DNA of 64,000 bases from CAMBRQ01 sp945870325 (GTDB taxonomy: Bacteria; Bacillota; Clostridia; Lachnospirales; Lachnospiraceae): positions 1 to 64,000 of the forward strand of contig NZ_JBNPMC010000005.1 of the NCBI RefSeq assembly GCF_050313795.1, given 5' to 3'. The notes under the pieces were generated by a model. It worked only from the letters and a program-made list of their open reading frames with translations, ran no database searches and was not told the DNA's origin. A program made the position numbers and the translations under genes. Positions 40,074 to 49,925 of the stretch are shown piece after piece. The first letter of the stretch is position 1. Each line of letters begins with the position of its first letter.

Positions 40074-40094
40074 TTATTTACCATATGTAAATAA
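40074..40094. promoter_or_regulatory. Palindrome near a -10 box before the glutaredoxin-like gene
   Basis: TTATTTAC and GTAAATAA form perfect 8-bp arms around CATAT (40074-40094). TATAAT follows at 40100-40105. It may be an operator overlapping the promoter of the gene at 40171. Confidence 0.45.
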
Positions 40095-40170
40095 GGTGAT
40101 ATAATAATGTTGCTGAGAAACTGGTAATCTATCAAGGATTAGGGATTAGCGTGCGGAAAGGAAGAGAGTT

Positions 40171-40473
40171 ATGAAAGTATATGGAACACAGATATGCATT
40201 GATTGCAGAAATTACAAAGCAATTCAGGAAAGTCGTGGTTTTGAGGCGGAATATATTGAGATTACGGAAGATACTGGAAAATTAAGAGAATTTCTTAATA
40301 TGAGAGATCATGATCCGGTTTTTGAACCAGTAAAAGAATGCGGAGGAATTGGGATTCCGCTGTTTGTAATGGAGGATGGAAGAAAGACGTTGGATATTAA
40401 TGAAGCGTTTTTATGGATTGGGGAAGGTCCGGTAAGGGAAGAAGAGATTGTGGAGAAAAGGGAGTTGTTATAA
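40171..40473 (+). CDS. Glutaredoxin-like protein
   Basis: A 100-residue thioredoxin-fold protein. KVYGTQICIDCRNYKAI carries a CIDC active site in the glutaredoxin position, and GGIGIPLFVMEDG has the cis-proline. It could reduce disulfides or handle mixed disulfides in the cytosol. SD AGGAAGAG precedes the ATG. It stands alone between the vWA gene and a repeated Rpn remnant. Confidence 0.82.
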   Translation: MKVYGTQICIDCRNYKAIQESRGFEAEYIEITEDTGKLREFLNMRDHDPVFEPVKECGGIGIPLFVMEDGRKTLDINEAFLWIGEGPVREEEIVEKRELL

Positions 40474-40583
40474 ATACTTGGTCGAGGTTTTCTTCGCAAT
40501 ATTATTTAGAAGAGTTAAGAAATTGAAAAAAGCGAATTTAGGGCATAGTCTTGTTAGAATCGAAATGTATGACGAATTTGTTA

Positions 40584-41190
40584 TCTGAAATTTACGTGCA
40601 AAATCCGTGCGAAATTTGTCGAGAAGATCAAGGCTGTGCCTTATTGATTTGCCAGATACCCTATGCTATACTTCCTTCAAAGCATATTTTCTATATGCAG
40701 AATTTGATTTATATTTCTGCATCTCAAAGCCATACCGGCTGTCAGAATATCAATATTTATTCCGGAAAATCCATGCTTGAACAATCAATTGAAGCAGGTA
40801 TTTGATTTTATCCGTTGCTCGGAAGATATGGAGCAATTAAAAGAATTGGTAGAAAAGGATCCGGCATATCAGAGTATGGAGGAAGACGCATTTAATGTGG
40901 TTGTGCAATATACGGCAGCACAGGAACTCGTACATGTGAAAGAATATTATCAGGAAGGGGAGAAGGTGGATATGTGTAAGGCGCTTACGGATTTGATCGC
41001 ACAAGGAAAGGCAGAGGGATTAGAAGAAGGAAAGTTGGAAGGCTTAAAGGAAGGGAAGTTAGAGGGCCGGGTGGAAGAATTAATTGTAACTTGTAAGGAG
41101 TTTGGTGTATCCTATGAGGATACGCAAGCACGAATCAGGGATAGGCTTGCAATGTCTGAGGAGAATGTAAAAGCATATATGGACAGATAT
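40584..41190 (+). repeat. About 600-bp repeat with Rpn gene tail, copy 1
   Basis: The region from AATCCGTGCGAAATTTGTCG to the end of the Rpn fragment recurs at about 52898-53410 with roughly 85-90 percent identity by eye. The first 200 bp are non-coding and have a conserved promoter-like pair, TTGATT (40644-40649) and TATACT (40667-40672), spaced 17 bp. Copy 1 has extra internal EGKLEG-type codons. Confidence 0.7.
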
Positions 41191-41202
41191 TGGGATCAAT
41201 GA
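40777..41202 (+). pseudogene. Rpn/PD-(D/E)XK transposase-like nuclease, C-terminal fragment
   Basis: The 141 codons match the C-terminal part of Rpn-family proteins (recombination-promoting nucleases): IRCSEDMEQLKELVEKDPAY, YTAAQELVHVKEYYQEGEKVDMC, then EGLEEGKLEGLKEGKLEGRV, and a C-terminal helix pair. The N-terminal nuclease domain with its D...ExK centre is missing; a full-length relative is at 57959. A similar fragment is at 53100. The shared fragmentation and upstream sequence suggest duplication of an already truncated copy. Confidence 0.8.
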
Positions 41203-41234
41203 CAAAATCATAAAAGATTATGACTTTGTCATTG
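41199..41234. terminator. Bidirectional terminator between the Rpn fragment and glgP
   Basis: AATGACAAA-TCATAA pairs with TTATGA-TTTGTCATT with one bulge on each side. It lies between convergent genes. Confidence 0.7.
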
Positions 41235-41248
41235 ATAGAATGCACTAT

Positions 41249-43528
41249 TTATTTTCCAAGATGCCAGATATCATCATTATACTCTGCAATCGTACGGTCA
41301 GATGAGAAGAATCCAGCCTTGCTGATGTTAATCAATGCCCGCCGTGTCCAATCTGCAGGATTCATCGCATAGTCAGCGACAGCCTGGTTCTTGCGGACAA
41401 TATAAGCGTTAAAGTCAGGCAATGTCTGGAACCAGTCTTTGTGGATCAGTTCATTCTTCAGACGGCTAAGATGTTCCTCCTGACCATGAGCAAGCATAGA
41501 CTCACTTGTAAGGAAATCAATCGCCCTGCGGATATTCGCATCAATCTCGTACCATTCGTGAGCGTAGTAATCCCCTCTTTCGTATCTGCGGATTACCTGT
41601 GCACTGCTCTGACCGAAGATATAGATATTATCGTTACCTACTGCTTCGGCAATCTCTACGTTCGCACCATCCATAGTACCTAGCGTAAGAGCACCGTTCA
41701 GCATGAATTTCATATTGCCTGTACCGGAGGCTTCTTTTGAAGCGAGGCTGATCTGTTCTGAGAGATCACAGGCAGGAATCATCTTCTCTGCTGCGGTAAC
41801 GTTATAATTCTCAATAAATACAATCTGCATCCACTTAGATACTTCCGGGTCATCAGCAATGACTTCTGACAGAGTAAGGAGTGCATGGATGATATCCTTG
41901 GCTATGGTATAGGCTGGCGCTGCTTTAGCTCCGAAGATGGCAGTGATCGGTGCCGTTGGTGTATGTCCTGATTTGATTTCAAAATACTGATGAATCAGGT
42001 ATAAGAGATTCAACTGCTGGCGTTTGTACTCATGCAGACGTTTAGACTGTATGGTGAACATGCTGTCTGGATTGACGGTAATGTTCTGCGTATGTTTTAG
42101 CCAGTCAGCCAGCGCGATTTTGTTCTCATGCTTAATATCAGAAAGTTTTTTTAACACTTTTTTGTCATTGATATAAGCGGACAGTTTTTCAAGTTCTGAA
42201 GCGTCCTTCTTGAAACCAGGACCGATGAGATCTTCGATGAATCGTGTCAGGTTCGGATTGCATTTCAAAAGCCATCTACGGAATGTGATACCGTTGGTTT
42301 TGTTGTTGAATTTCTCTGGGTACAACTGATAGAAGTTGTGCAATTCACTATCCTTCAGAATCTCGGTGTGAAGGGCTGCAACACCGTTCGTACTGTGTGT
42401 AAAGTGGATGTCCATATGTGCCATATGGACCACTTGGTTATCATCAATAATAGCAGTAGATGAATCATCTGTGTTGGAACGGACGAGGGCATCCAGTTTC
42501 TCGATGACAGGCATTAATTGAGGCACTACCTGATCGAGATAATGTTTTGGCCATTTCTCCAATGCTTCTGCTAAGATGGTATGATTCGTGTATGCACAGA
42601 CTTTCGTGACAATCTTAGCAGCCTCATCAAAATCAATGCCTTCTTTGCACAGAAGACGGATGAGTTCCGGGATCACCATTGATGGATGGGTATCGTTGAT
42701 CTGGATAGCGGCATAATCATACAGATCGTGAAGGTCGCTTCCACGTTCTATACATTCTTCAAGAATCATCTGTGCGCCTGCGCTGACCATCAGATACTGC
42801 TGATAGATTCGTAAGAGGCGTCCGTTGTCATCGCTGTCATCCGGATAGAGGAACAGAGTCAGGTTCTTCTCAATGTCCGTTTTGTCAAAGGAAATGCCTT
42901 CTCCGATGACAGATGGATCAATGGTATCCAGATCAAAAAGATTCAGATAATTTGTGCGTCCTTTGTAGCCAGTGACTGCGATCTGATAAAGTCTTGCAGT
43001 ATAGTCATTTCCGGCAAGGGATACGGTATAAGTCTTATCCGTCTTCTTCGCCCAGTCATGACCGCCAAGCCAGAAATCTGGTGTCTCGCTCTGTAGATGG
43101 TTGGTAAAGTTCTGATGGAACAGTCCGCAGTGATATCTTAGACCGATACCGTCTCCGGGGAGATTCAAGGTTGCAAGGGAATCCAGGAAGCAGGCAGCCA
43201 GTCTTCCCAGACCTCCGTTGCCAAGGCTTGGTTCTGGTTCCGTCTCTTCCAATTCAGCCATAGATTTTCCATGGGACTCAAGAGTCTCCTTTACAAGGTC
43301 ATAGAGTCCGAGATTGATCAGGTTGTTGCTTAATAATTTGCCAATTAGGAATTCGGCAGAAATATAATAAAGTTTGCGTCCTTTGACAGGAGCAGCCTGT
43401 TTTTTGCTTTCGTCATCAACAATGGTAAGCAGTGCGGTGTATAATTCTTCGTAAGAGCACTGTTCAATCTCTTTTTTGCAGATGTTCGTTAATTCAGTTT
43501 CCAGAGTTTTGACATTTTTGGTTTTCAT
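41249..43528 (-). CDS. glgP: Glycogen/starch alpha-glucan phosphorylase
   Basis: A 759-residue GT35 phosphorylase that releases glucose-1-phosphate from glycogen or maltodextrins. The pyridoxal-phosphate lysine is in EASGTGNMKFMLNGALTLGTMDGAN, with LGNGGLGRLAACFLDSLATL near the N-terminus and KRLHEYKRQQLN in the C-terminal domain. It is a little shorter than enterobacterial GlgP, as usual for clostridial types. SD AAAGGAGA precedes the ATG. It is divergent from an AraC regulator gene, which may control it. Confidence 0.95.
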   Translation of the reverse strand: MKTKNVKTLETELTNICKKEIEQCSYEELYTALLTIVDDESKKQAAPVKGRKLYYISAEFLIGKLLSNNLINLGLYDLVKETLESHGKSMAELEETEPEPSLGNGGLGRLAACFLDSLATLNLPGDGIGLRYHCGLFHQNFTNHLQSETPDFWLGGHDWAKKTDKTYTVSLAGNDYTARLYQIAVTGYKGRTNYLNLFDLDTIDPSVIGEGISFDKTDIEKNLTLFLYPDDSDDNGRLLRIYQQYLMVSAGAQMILEECIERGSDLHDLYDYAAIQINDTHPSMVIPELIRLLCKEGIDFDEAAKIVTKVCAYTNHTILAEALEKWPKHYLDQVVPQLMPVIEKLDALVRSNTDDSSTAIIDDNQVVHMAHMDIHFTHSTNGVAALHTEILKDSELHNFYQLYPEKFNNKTNGITFRRWLLKCNPNLTRFIEDLIGPGFKKDASELEKLSAYINDKKVLKKLSDIKHENKIALADWLKHTQNITVNPDSMFTIQSKRLHEYKRQQLNLLYLIHQYFEIKSGHTPTAPITAIFGAKAAPAYTIAKDIIHALLTLSEVIADDPEVSKWMQIVFIENYNVTAAEKMIPACDLSEQISLASKEASGTGNMKFMLNGALTLGTMDGANVEIAEAVGNDNIYIFGQSSAQVIRRYERGDYYAHEWYEIDANIRRAIDFLTSESMLAHGQEEHLSRLKNELIHKDWFQTLPDFNAYIVRKNQAVADYAMNPADWTRRALINISKAGFFSSDRTIAEYNDDIWHLGK

Positions 43529-43689
43529 CGTATAAAATCTCCTTTCGCTTGAAACATAATAAAATGTAAACTGGTTATGAATCTTTATACTTAATTTTTA
43601 ACATATTGATAAAAATAATGCTTGTATAATACCATTATGTTATTGTACAATCCTATCATTATATATTCAGGAATGGATGGTGAAATGTC

Positions 43690-44595
43690 ATGAAGGATAA
43701 TGAAAATATTGAAAAATTGCGGGGAATCCGGGATTCTGCATATCATGAGACAAAGAGACATACTGATATAATGTTTGCATTTAATATATATCCATGTACG
43801 ATTCCGAAGGATTTTACTTTTGTGCCGCTGCATTGGCAGGACAGTATGGAGGTTATCTACGTCAAGCGTGGGAGAGGAAGGGTGCAGGTAGATTTCATGA
43901 CTTATGAGGCAGAAGAGGGGGATATCTTCCTGATATTGCCGGGGCATCTGCATGGGCTTAGAAGTGTAGTAAGAGAGAGCATGGAGTATGAGAATATTAT
44001 CTTTGATATGAGTTTTCTTGGGAGTGACAGTGTGGATCTTTGCAGTCAGAGATATCTGCAGCCGATGATACGGGGCAAGGTACAGATACCGGCTCATATT
44101 GGGAAGGAGGATGTACTATATAGTAAGATTGCCGCATGTCTGGACGCTTCGGATCATCTGTGTGCGGTGCGCTCCAGGGGATATGAATTGGCAGTAAAGG
44201 GTCAGATGCTGCTATTGGTATCTGCCTTGTTTCAAGAGGCGCCTGACAGGGAAGAATATAATATAGATGATAGAAATGTGCAGAAACTGAAGGTGGTCAT
44301 ATCCAGGATTGAAAAGGATTATAATAAAAAGTTAACAGTTGATGATATGGCGGCCGAGTGTGGGTATAGTGCAAGCCATTTTATGCGCTGGTTTCGGAAG
44401 GTTACAGGAACCGCATTTCTGGGATATCTGATCGAGTATCGTTTGGGGAAGGCAGCGCAGGCATTGCGGAACGGGGATGATACGGTACTGGAGATTGCAG
44501 AACAGACGGGGTTCGATAATCTGTCGAATTTTAACCGGTTGTTTAAGAAGAGGTTTGAGATGACACCCAGTCAATTTCGGAAAAATAATGGATAA
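43690..44595 (+). CDS. AraC family transcriptional regulator
   Basis: A 301-residue regulator. The N-terminal cupin-like domain (VEVIYVKRGRGRVQVDFMTYEAEEGDIFLILPGHLH around residues 50-90) binds a ligand, probably a sugar. The C-terminal double helix-turn-helix (about 205-300) has LTVDDMAAECGYSASHFMRWFRK and VLEIAEQTGFDNLSNFNRLFKKRFEMTPSQFR. A -10 TATAAT is at 43625-43630. It is divergent from glgP and probably regulates it or other sugar genes. Confidence 0.92.
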   Translation: MKDNENIEKLRGIRDSAYHETKRHTDIMFAFNIYPCTIPKDFTFVPLHWQDSMEVIYVKRGRGRVQVDFMTYEAEEGDIFLILPGHLHGLRSVVRESMEYENIIFDMSFLGSDSVDLCSQRYLQPMIRGKVQIPAHIGKEDVLYSKIAACLDASDHLCAVRSRGYELAVKGQMLLLVSALFQEAPDREEYNIDDRNVQKLKVVISRIEKDYNKKLTVDDMAAECGYSASHFMRWFRKVTGTAFLGYLIEYRLGKAAQALRNGDDTVLEIAEQTGFDNLSNFNRLFKKRFEMTPSQFRKNNG

Positions 44596-44650
44596 AATGT
44601 CACAAAAAGGTTTTCATAACAAAAGTTTTTGTAATTGGCTTATGGGAATG

Positions 44651-44677
44651 GAAGATTGAATGAATTATTCAATCTTC
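44651..44677. terminator. Bidirectional terminator between two AraC genes
   Basis: GAAGATTGAAT (44651-44661) pairs with ATTCAATCTTC (44667-44677) around GAATT. It lies between convergent genes and overlaps the last codons of the leftward one. T-runs are poor on both strands. Confidence 0.65.
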
Positions 44678-45759
44678 GAGTTCTTCCTGCGATATTCCAA
44701 AGGAGTAACGCCATAAGATCTTTCAAAGAGGCGGTAAAAATAACTCCGATTAGATAATCCAAGTGAATATATCATATCAGAGATATTCATGTCTGTATGT
44801 ATCAGAAGTCTCTTAGATTCCTCCAGTAATATGGTCTGTCCATATTCTGATAAGGTCTTGCCTGTATACATTTTTACAATGCGGTTAATATACTCTCCGG
44901 TGTAATGAAGTCTCTGAGATAATTCTTCCCGTGTACAGCGTCCGTGGCGTTCCTCCATGATATGAGCAATCTCTGCGAATACCTGGTCGTGGTGTTCAGC
45001 CTTAGCCAGAGACTTCTCTTCATAATATAATTCAGGAGAGGTAAGCAGCTGGAAAAAGCGCAGAAAGGCTCCTTTAATATATAACGAGCAGCCTGCTTTT
45101 TTCTCCATGATCTCGAAGAAAATCTCGTTAAAAAGAGGGGGCATCTTATCAAGAACTTCCTGGCTGGAGACCATAGGGCTGTAATTAAGGTAGACCTTAT
45201 CGAATAAACGGGTATCTGCCTGATTGTCATGGATTAACCGGAAGATTTCGTTGGTTTTATAAGGTGCATGATGAGTAGAGAACATATTCAGTTCTGCCTG
45301 GTAATTATTCAGGATACTTTCCAGAAATTCATTCTGAAACATAAAAAATACGACTGAAAAATTACCTTTTGGAAGTTCATGATGGTGGATGTTGCGGTTC
45401 ATGATGCAGCATTGTCCTTCTGTATAGACAACAATCTGGTGCTCAATCTGCATGGTCACTTCTCCTGACAATACAAACATAATCTCAACAAAGGAATGTT
45501 TGTGCTGGGCGCGATTCAGGCTCAGGATTCGTTCTTCTTCATTTAAGATAACGGAGTCATGGTGATTCAAAGAGATCTCATAAAACTGGCAAAAAGATCT
45601 CGATTCATTACAACTTTCCAGCATGATCAGAAAAGGCACTGTCAGAGAAAAATGCTGGAGGGTAAGACTTTCGGCATTCTTGATTGCCAATCCGCTCAGT
45701 TGATTTGCAAGGTCCGTAAGGGATCTTGTTTTTTTTGTATCATTTTGTATCGTATCCAT
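44665..45759 (-). CDS. AraC family transcriptional regulator, next to beta-galactosidase
   Basis: A 364-residue regulator with a cupin N-terminal part (HSFVEIMFVLSGEVTMQIEHQIVVYTEGQCCIMNRNIHHHELPKGN broken over strands) and a C-terminal AraC DNA-binding domain. The latter includes REELSQRLHYTGEYINRIVKMY, SDMIYSLGLSNRSYFYRLFERSYGVTPLEYRRK. It is divergent from the GH42 gene at 45935, whose promoter lies in the shared 175-bp gap, so it most likely controls use of a galactoside. Confidence 0.92.
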   Translation of the reverse strand: MDTIQNDTKKTRSLTDLANQLSGLAIKNAESLTLQHFSLTVPFLIMLESCNESRSFCQFYEISLNHHDSVILNEEERILSLNRAQHKHSFVEIMFVLSGEVTMQIEHQIVVYTEGQCCIMNRNIHHHELPKGNFSVVFFMFQNEFLESILNNYQAELNMFSTHHAPYKTNEIFRLIHDNQADTRLFDKVYLNYSPMVSSQEVLDKMPPLFNEIFFEIMEKKAGCSLYIKGAFLRFFQLLTSPELYYEEKSLAKAEHHDQVFAEIAHIMEERHGRCTREELSQRLHYTGEYINRIVKMYTGKTLSEYGQTILLEESKRLLIHTDMNISDMIYSLGLSNRSYFYRLFERSYGVTPLEYRRKNSKIE

Positions 45760-45934
45760 ATTCTACACCTTTATAATTATGTCTTTTATCAGAAGTTCCG
45801 ATTTGGTTACAAAATTCATCGGTTTGTTCGATGGGAGACATAGCCTTGTTTGAAGAAATAACTATAATTAAATATATAAAATACGCGCGTGAAAGTAAAG
45901 ACTGAGAATGAATAATTTTAGGAGGATTAATTTT

Positions 45935-47989
45935 ATGAGAGAAAAACAAAAATTTCAATGGAAACATTTAAATATCGGTGTATGCTACTATCCGGAGCAC
46001 TGGGATCGGAGTTTGTGGAGAGAGGATCTTAAGAGAATGAAAGAGAATGGCATTCACACGGTGCGTATCGCAGAGTTCGCATGGGGAATCTTCGAGCCGG
46101 AAGAAGGGGTGTATTCTTACGAATTGTTTGATGATTTCCTGAAAGTGGCAGAAGAAGAGGATATGAAAGTGATCTTTGGAACGCCTACGGCGATTCCTCC
46201 GGTATGGCTTACGGAGAAATATCCGGAAGTTCTGAACTGCCGGAAAGATGGTGTCCTGTTCCGCCATGGCATGAGACGTCATTTTAACTATAATTCGCCA
46301 AAGTTACATGAATTGGTAACGGATGCACTGGAGCATATCGCTGCACACTATGCAAAGCATCCTTGTATCGTTGGATGGCAGATAGATAATGAGATAAACT
46401 GTGAGATCAATGAGTTCTATTCCGAAAGTGATACCATAGCATTCCGCAAGTTCCTTCAGGAAAAATATAAGAATCTGGATCAGTTAAACCATGCATGGGG
46501 AACTGTGTTCTGGGATCAGACTTATACAGACTGGAATCAGGTATATGTACCTCGTACTACGATCAATGACTGGACGAATCCTCATCAGATGTTAGACTAT
46601 ACAAGATTCGTATCAGAAAGCGCGATTGGATTCTGCCGCCTGCAGAGTGAGATTTTAAGAAAATATGTAAAACCAGGAGATTTTATTACAACGAATGGTA
46701 TGTTCCGTAATCTGGATAACCATAAGATGGAAGATGAATGTCTGGATGTCTACACGTATGACTGCTACCCGAATTTTGCATATTCTATGAGAGAAGATCC
46801 GAAGCACAATACGACGCTCAATGACCGCAGATGGAGTAAGAACCTGACAGAAGTCAGATCAATCTGTCCACATTTCGGTATTATGGAGATGCAGTCCGGA
46901 GCGAATGGATGGAATACCCAGGTAGATACACCGGCACCAAAGCCGGGACAGATATCCTTATGGGCAATGATGAGTATTATGCATGGGGCTGATTATATCA
47001 GTTTCTTCCGCTGGCGGACGGCCTTGTTCGGAACAGAGATGTATTGGCATGGTATCTTAGATTATGATAACTGTGATAATCGCAAATTAAAAGAGATTCA
47101 GGCATTATCTAAGAGAGTTCAGGCGATTGATGATGTAGCAGGAGCCGATTATGTAGCACCATTCGGATTAATCAGAGATTATGACAATATATTTGATGCA
47201 CAGCAGGATATCTGGCATGGACGTGTGGCAGATACCAGTGAGATGGAGATCTTCGTTGCATCTCAGGTGAACCATGTTCCTATGGATGTAGTCTATATGA
47301 GAGATTGTACAGATGTGGAAGATCTGAAGAAGTACCCGGTATTGATCTATCCACATCCGGAGATCGTGACAGAGAAGGCAGCGGCAATCTTAGAGGAATA
47401 TGTTCGCCAGGGCGGTAAATTAGTTCTGGGTGCACGTACCGGGCAGAAAGATGTGAATGGCCATTGTGTTATGAAGAGAATGCCTGGGCTTATGGCTTCA
47501 CTTACCCAGAGTGCGGTGAAAGAATTCACACTGGTAGGTCCGGCAGATGATGCTGTAAGTGCAGACTGGAATGGTGTGAAGATTGATACGGGAGTATTCA
47601 ATGATATTCTAGAGGTAACCGGTCCGGATGCAAAGGTTCTGGCTACGTATGAGAATAATTTCTATGCAGGAGAAGCAGCGCTTGTTGAGACAAAAGCAGG
47701 AGAAGGTACGGTACTTCATTTCGGAGGCGTGTTCTCAAGAGAGAATATGAAAGCATTCTTTGAGTATCTGGGAATTATGGAACCATTTGCACAGATTGTT
47801 AAGGTGCCGGGGGAATGTGAGATTGCCGTTAGAAGAAAAGATGACACAGATTATCTGTTTGTCCTGAATTTCTCAGACAAGGAGCAGACAATCTCTTTGG
47901 AGAAAGCAGTCACAGATATGGATACAAAAGAAGCAGTAGAAGGAAAAGTAGTTCTGCCTGCATATGGAACAAAAGTATATCAGGTGTAA
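45935..47989 (+). CDS. Beta-galactosidase, GH42
   Basis: A 684-residue GH42 enzyme that removes beta-linked galactose from small oligosaccharides in the cytosol (no signal peptide). The acid/base is E153 in GWQIDNEIN and the nucleophile is the E in FGIMEMQSG near residue 310. The trimerisation domain (about 390-600) and a small beta-sandwich C-terminus follow. The start at 45935 has SD TAGGAGG; an upstream ATG at 45908 has none. The next gene begins 13 bp after the stop. A divergent AraC gene probably controls it. Confidence 0.95.
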   Translation: MREKQKFQWKHLNIGVCYYPEHWDRSLWREDLKRMKENGIHTVRIAEFAWGIFEPEEGVYSYELFDDFLKVAEEEDMKVIFGTPTAIPPVWLTEKYPEVLNCRKDGVLFRHGMRRHFNYNSPKLHELVTDALEHIAAHYAKHPCIVGWQIDNEINCEINEFYSESDTIAFRKFLQEKYKNLDQLNHAWGTVFWDQTYTDWNQVYVPRTTINDWTNPHQMLDYTRFVSESAIGFCRLQSEILRKYVKPGDFITTNGMFRNLDNHKMEDECLDVYTYDCYPNFAYSMREDPKHNTTLNDRRWSKNLTEVRSICPHFGIMEMQSGANGWNTQVDTPAPKPGQISLWAMMSIMHGADYISFFRWRTALFGTEMYWHGILDYDNCDNRKLKEIQALSKRVQAIDDVAGADYVAPFGLIRDYDNIFDAQQDIWHGRVADTSEMEIFVASQVNHVPMDVVYMRDCTDVEDLKKYPVLIYPHPEIVTEKAAAILEEYVRQGGKLVLGARTGQKDVNGHCVMKRMPGLMASLTQSAVKEFTLVGPADDAVSADWNGVKIDTGVFNDILEVTGPDAKVLATYENNFYAGEAALVETKAGEGTVLHFGGVFSRENMKAFFEYLGIMEPFAQIVKVPGECEIAVRRKDDTDYLFVLNFSDKEQTISLEKAVTDMDTKEAVEGKVVLPAYGTKVYQV

Positions 47990-48002
47990 GGAGGAAAAGG
48001 AT

Positions 48003-48761
48003 ATGGCTATATCGGAGTTTGCTAAAAATTATCATGAAAAAATGTTCCCTGGATATGTATCAGGATTCTTAAGAACGGACCCGGAGTTTATTGAATTATT
48101 TGACAATTTTGCGTTTGATGAGGTGGTGAATCAAGACAACTTGGATGACCGCACTCGTTTTATGGCAATCCTGGCATCCTTGATTGGATGCCAGGGAATC
48201 GATGAATTCCGGGCGATGATTCCGGCGGCAATGAATTTTGGAGTTATGCCGGTAGAAATCAAAGAAATCGTCTATCAGGCGGCTGCATATCTGGGGATTG
48301 GAAGAGTATTTCCATTCCTTAAGATTACGAATGAAGTATTCGAAGCCAAAGGAATCGAACTGCCGCTTGAGCCACAGTCAACGACTACGATAGAGAACCG
48401 GCGTGAAGCGGGTACACAGGCACAGGTAGACATCATGGGAGAGTCTATGCGCGATTTCTGGAAATCAGGTCCGGAGGAAAGCCGTCATATCAACTACTGG
48501 TTGACAGATAATTGTTTCGGAGATTATTATACAAGAAAAGGGCTGGATTATAAGCAGCGGGAGATGATCACATTCTGCTTCCTGTCGGCACAGGGCGGCT
48601 GTGAGCCACAACTGACCAGCCATGCAGCAGCGAATATGCAGATTGGAAATGATAAGGAATTCCTGATTAAGGTTATCTCACAGTGTATTCCATTCATCGG
48701 ATATCCGAGAAGTCTGAATGCGTTGAGGTGTGTGAATCAGGCAGCAGAGAATCTGCAATAA
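48003..48761 (+). CDS. Carboxymuconolactone decarboxylase-like protein
   Basis: A 252-residue protein with two CMD/AhpD-like helical repeats. The first spans about 40-115 (DRTRFMAILASLIGCQGIDEF ... KEIVYQAAAYLGIGRVFPFL) and the second about 175-250 (KQREMITFCFLSAQGGCEPQL ... ISQCIPFIGYPRSLNAL). The CxxC of peroxidase-active AhpD is absent, so the activity is unclear. SD AAGGAGG precedes the ATG. It lies between the beta-galactosidase and a LysR gene; the same family often occurs with aldo/keto reductases and flavodoxins as downstream here. Confidence 0.87.
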   Translation: MAISEFAKNYHEKMFPGYVSGFLRTDPEFIELFDNFAFDEVVNQDNLDDRTRFMAILASLIGCQGIDEFRAMIPAAMNFGVMPVEIKEIVYQAAAYLGIGRVFPFLKITNEVFEAKGIELPLEPQSTTTIENRREAGTQAQVDIMGESMRDFWKSGPEESRHINYWLTDNCFGDYYTRKGLDYKQREMITFCFLSAQGGCEPQLTSHAAANMQIGNDKEFLIKVISQCIPFIGYPRSLNALRCVNQAAENLQ

Positions 48762-48787
48762 GGAAGTATAAAAAGCAAGGTGGTGAA

Positions 48788-49702
48788 ATGGCGATGATGC
48801 GGCAAATCAAGTATTTTCAGGCAGTTGTCCGGTGTAAAAGTTTCTCGGAGGCAGCGGAGGAATGTTTTATCTCTCAGTCTGCCATCAGTCAACAGATTCA
48901 GGCATTGGAAAAGGAACTGGGCGTTCAGCTGCTGCATCGTGAAAACCGCCGTTTCTCCCTTACGCCTGCTGGAGAGCACTTCTATAAGAAGAGTCTGATA
49001 TTAACGGCAGATTTTGAAAGAATGTGCCAGGAGACTGTACGGATCGCGAACAAAGATAATGCTGAACTTCGTATCGGTTATCTCAGAGGCTATGCAGGTC
49101 AGGAACTTCGGATGGCTGTTGCGGGATTTTCAGAGAAATATCCGGATGTGTCCGTAGATATCATTCATGGGAATCACGAGGAATTATATGATGCTTTAAG
49201 AAGTGGAAGAGTTGATCTGGTTCTTAACGATCAGCGGCGTGCTTTTTCGGATGAATATGTTAATTGCATTCTGACAACCAGGGAATGTTACATTGAGATT
49301 GCTGCAAGAAGCCCTCTTGCGTATCTGGAGGGTGTTGAGACGGAGGATCTGAAGAATATCCCTTGCATATTGGTGGCTTCGCCCGAACAGCGTAAGAATG
49401 AAAGAAACTATTATCAGGAGATTGTTGGGATAAAGGGAGATTTCTTATTTGCAGAGAATCTGGAGGAAGCAAGGCTTCTGGTGATTGGCGGAAAAGGATT
49501 TATGCCGATCGAAGGAGATGAAAATGAGCCGGGATTTACAGCGACCCTTCGTAGAATCCGTCTTATGCGTAGGGGTAAGCCTATCAAGCGGAATTACTGC
49601 GCATTCTGGAAGACCGATAATTCGGGGTATTATGTTGAAGAATTTGCAGATATGCTGAAGTCGGAATTCCAGGCAGCAAATGAAAGGCAATACGAGATAT
49701 AG
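48788..49702 (+). CDS. LysR family transcriptional regulator
   Basis: A 304-residue LysR-type protein. The helix-turn-helix spans about residues 18-62 (SFSEAAEECFISQSAISQQIQALEKELGVQLLHRENRRFSLTPAGE broken over helices), and the rest is the two-lobed effector domain. It starts at ATG 48788 with SD AAGGTGG; ATGs at 48794 and 48797 are alternatives. It likely controls the redox genes that follow, where promoter sites should be in 49805-49925. Confidence 0.92.
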   Translation: MAMMRQIKYFQAVVRCKSFSEAAEECFISQSAISQQIQALEKELGVQLLHRENRRFSLTPAGEHFYKKSLILTADFERMCQETVRIANKDNAELRIGYLRGYAGQELRMAVAGFSEKYPDVSVDIIHGNHEELYDALRSGRVDLVLNDQRRAFSDEYVNCILTTRECYIEIAARSPLAYLEGVETEDLKNIPCILVASPEQRKNERNYYQEIVGIKGDFLFAENLEEARLLVIGGKGFMPIEGDENEPGFTATLRRIRLMRRGKPIKRNYCAFWKTDNSGYYVEEFADMLKSEFQAANERQYEI

Positions 49703-49764
49703 ATTATAAAGCGAAGATAGATTATAAAGAAAAGTTACACAATGTAAGAAGTATGAAAAGGCTG

Positions 49765-49804
49765 TATCTGCCAATAAAATCACTGGCAGATATGGTCTTT
49801 TTTC
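49765..49804 (+). terminator. Terminator of the LysR gene
   Basis: TATCTGCCA (49765-49773) pairs with TGGCAGATA (49784-49792), followed by TCTTTTTT after three bases. Confidence 0.85.
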
Positions 49805-49925
49805 ATATAAGTTTTTCTTATAAAAACCATCTTAAATACGAATTGTTCCATAAGGTACAAATGCTTAAAATATGAAGTGTAAAGAACGGAATGTAAAAAC
49901 AATAATCAAAGATAGGAGAGGTATT

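Noticed and set aside
40551..40805. 84-codon frame upstream of the first Rpn fragment, and its counterpart at 52864
   Set aside because: The two copies do not keep the same protein ends or start, and the sequence behaves as a non-coding repeat with a promoter-like pair.
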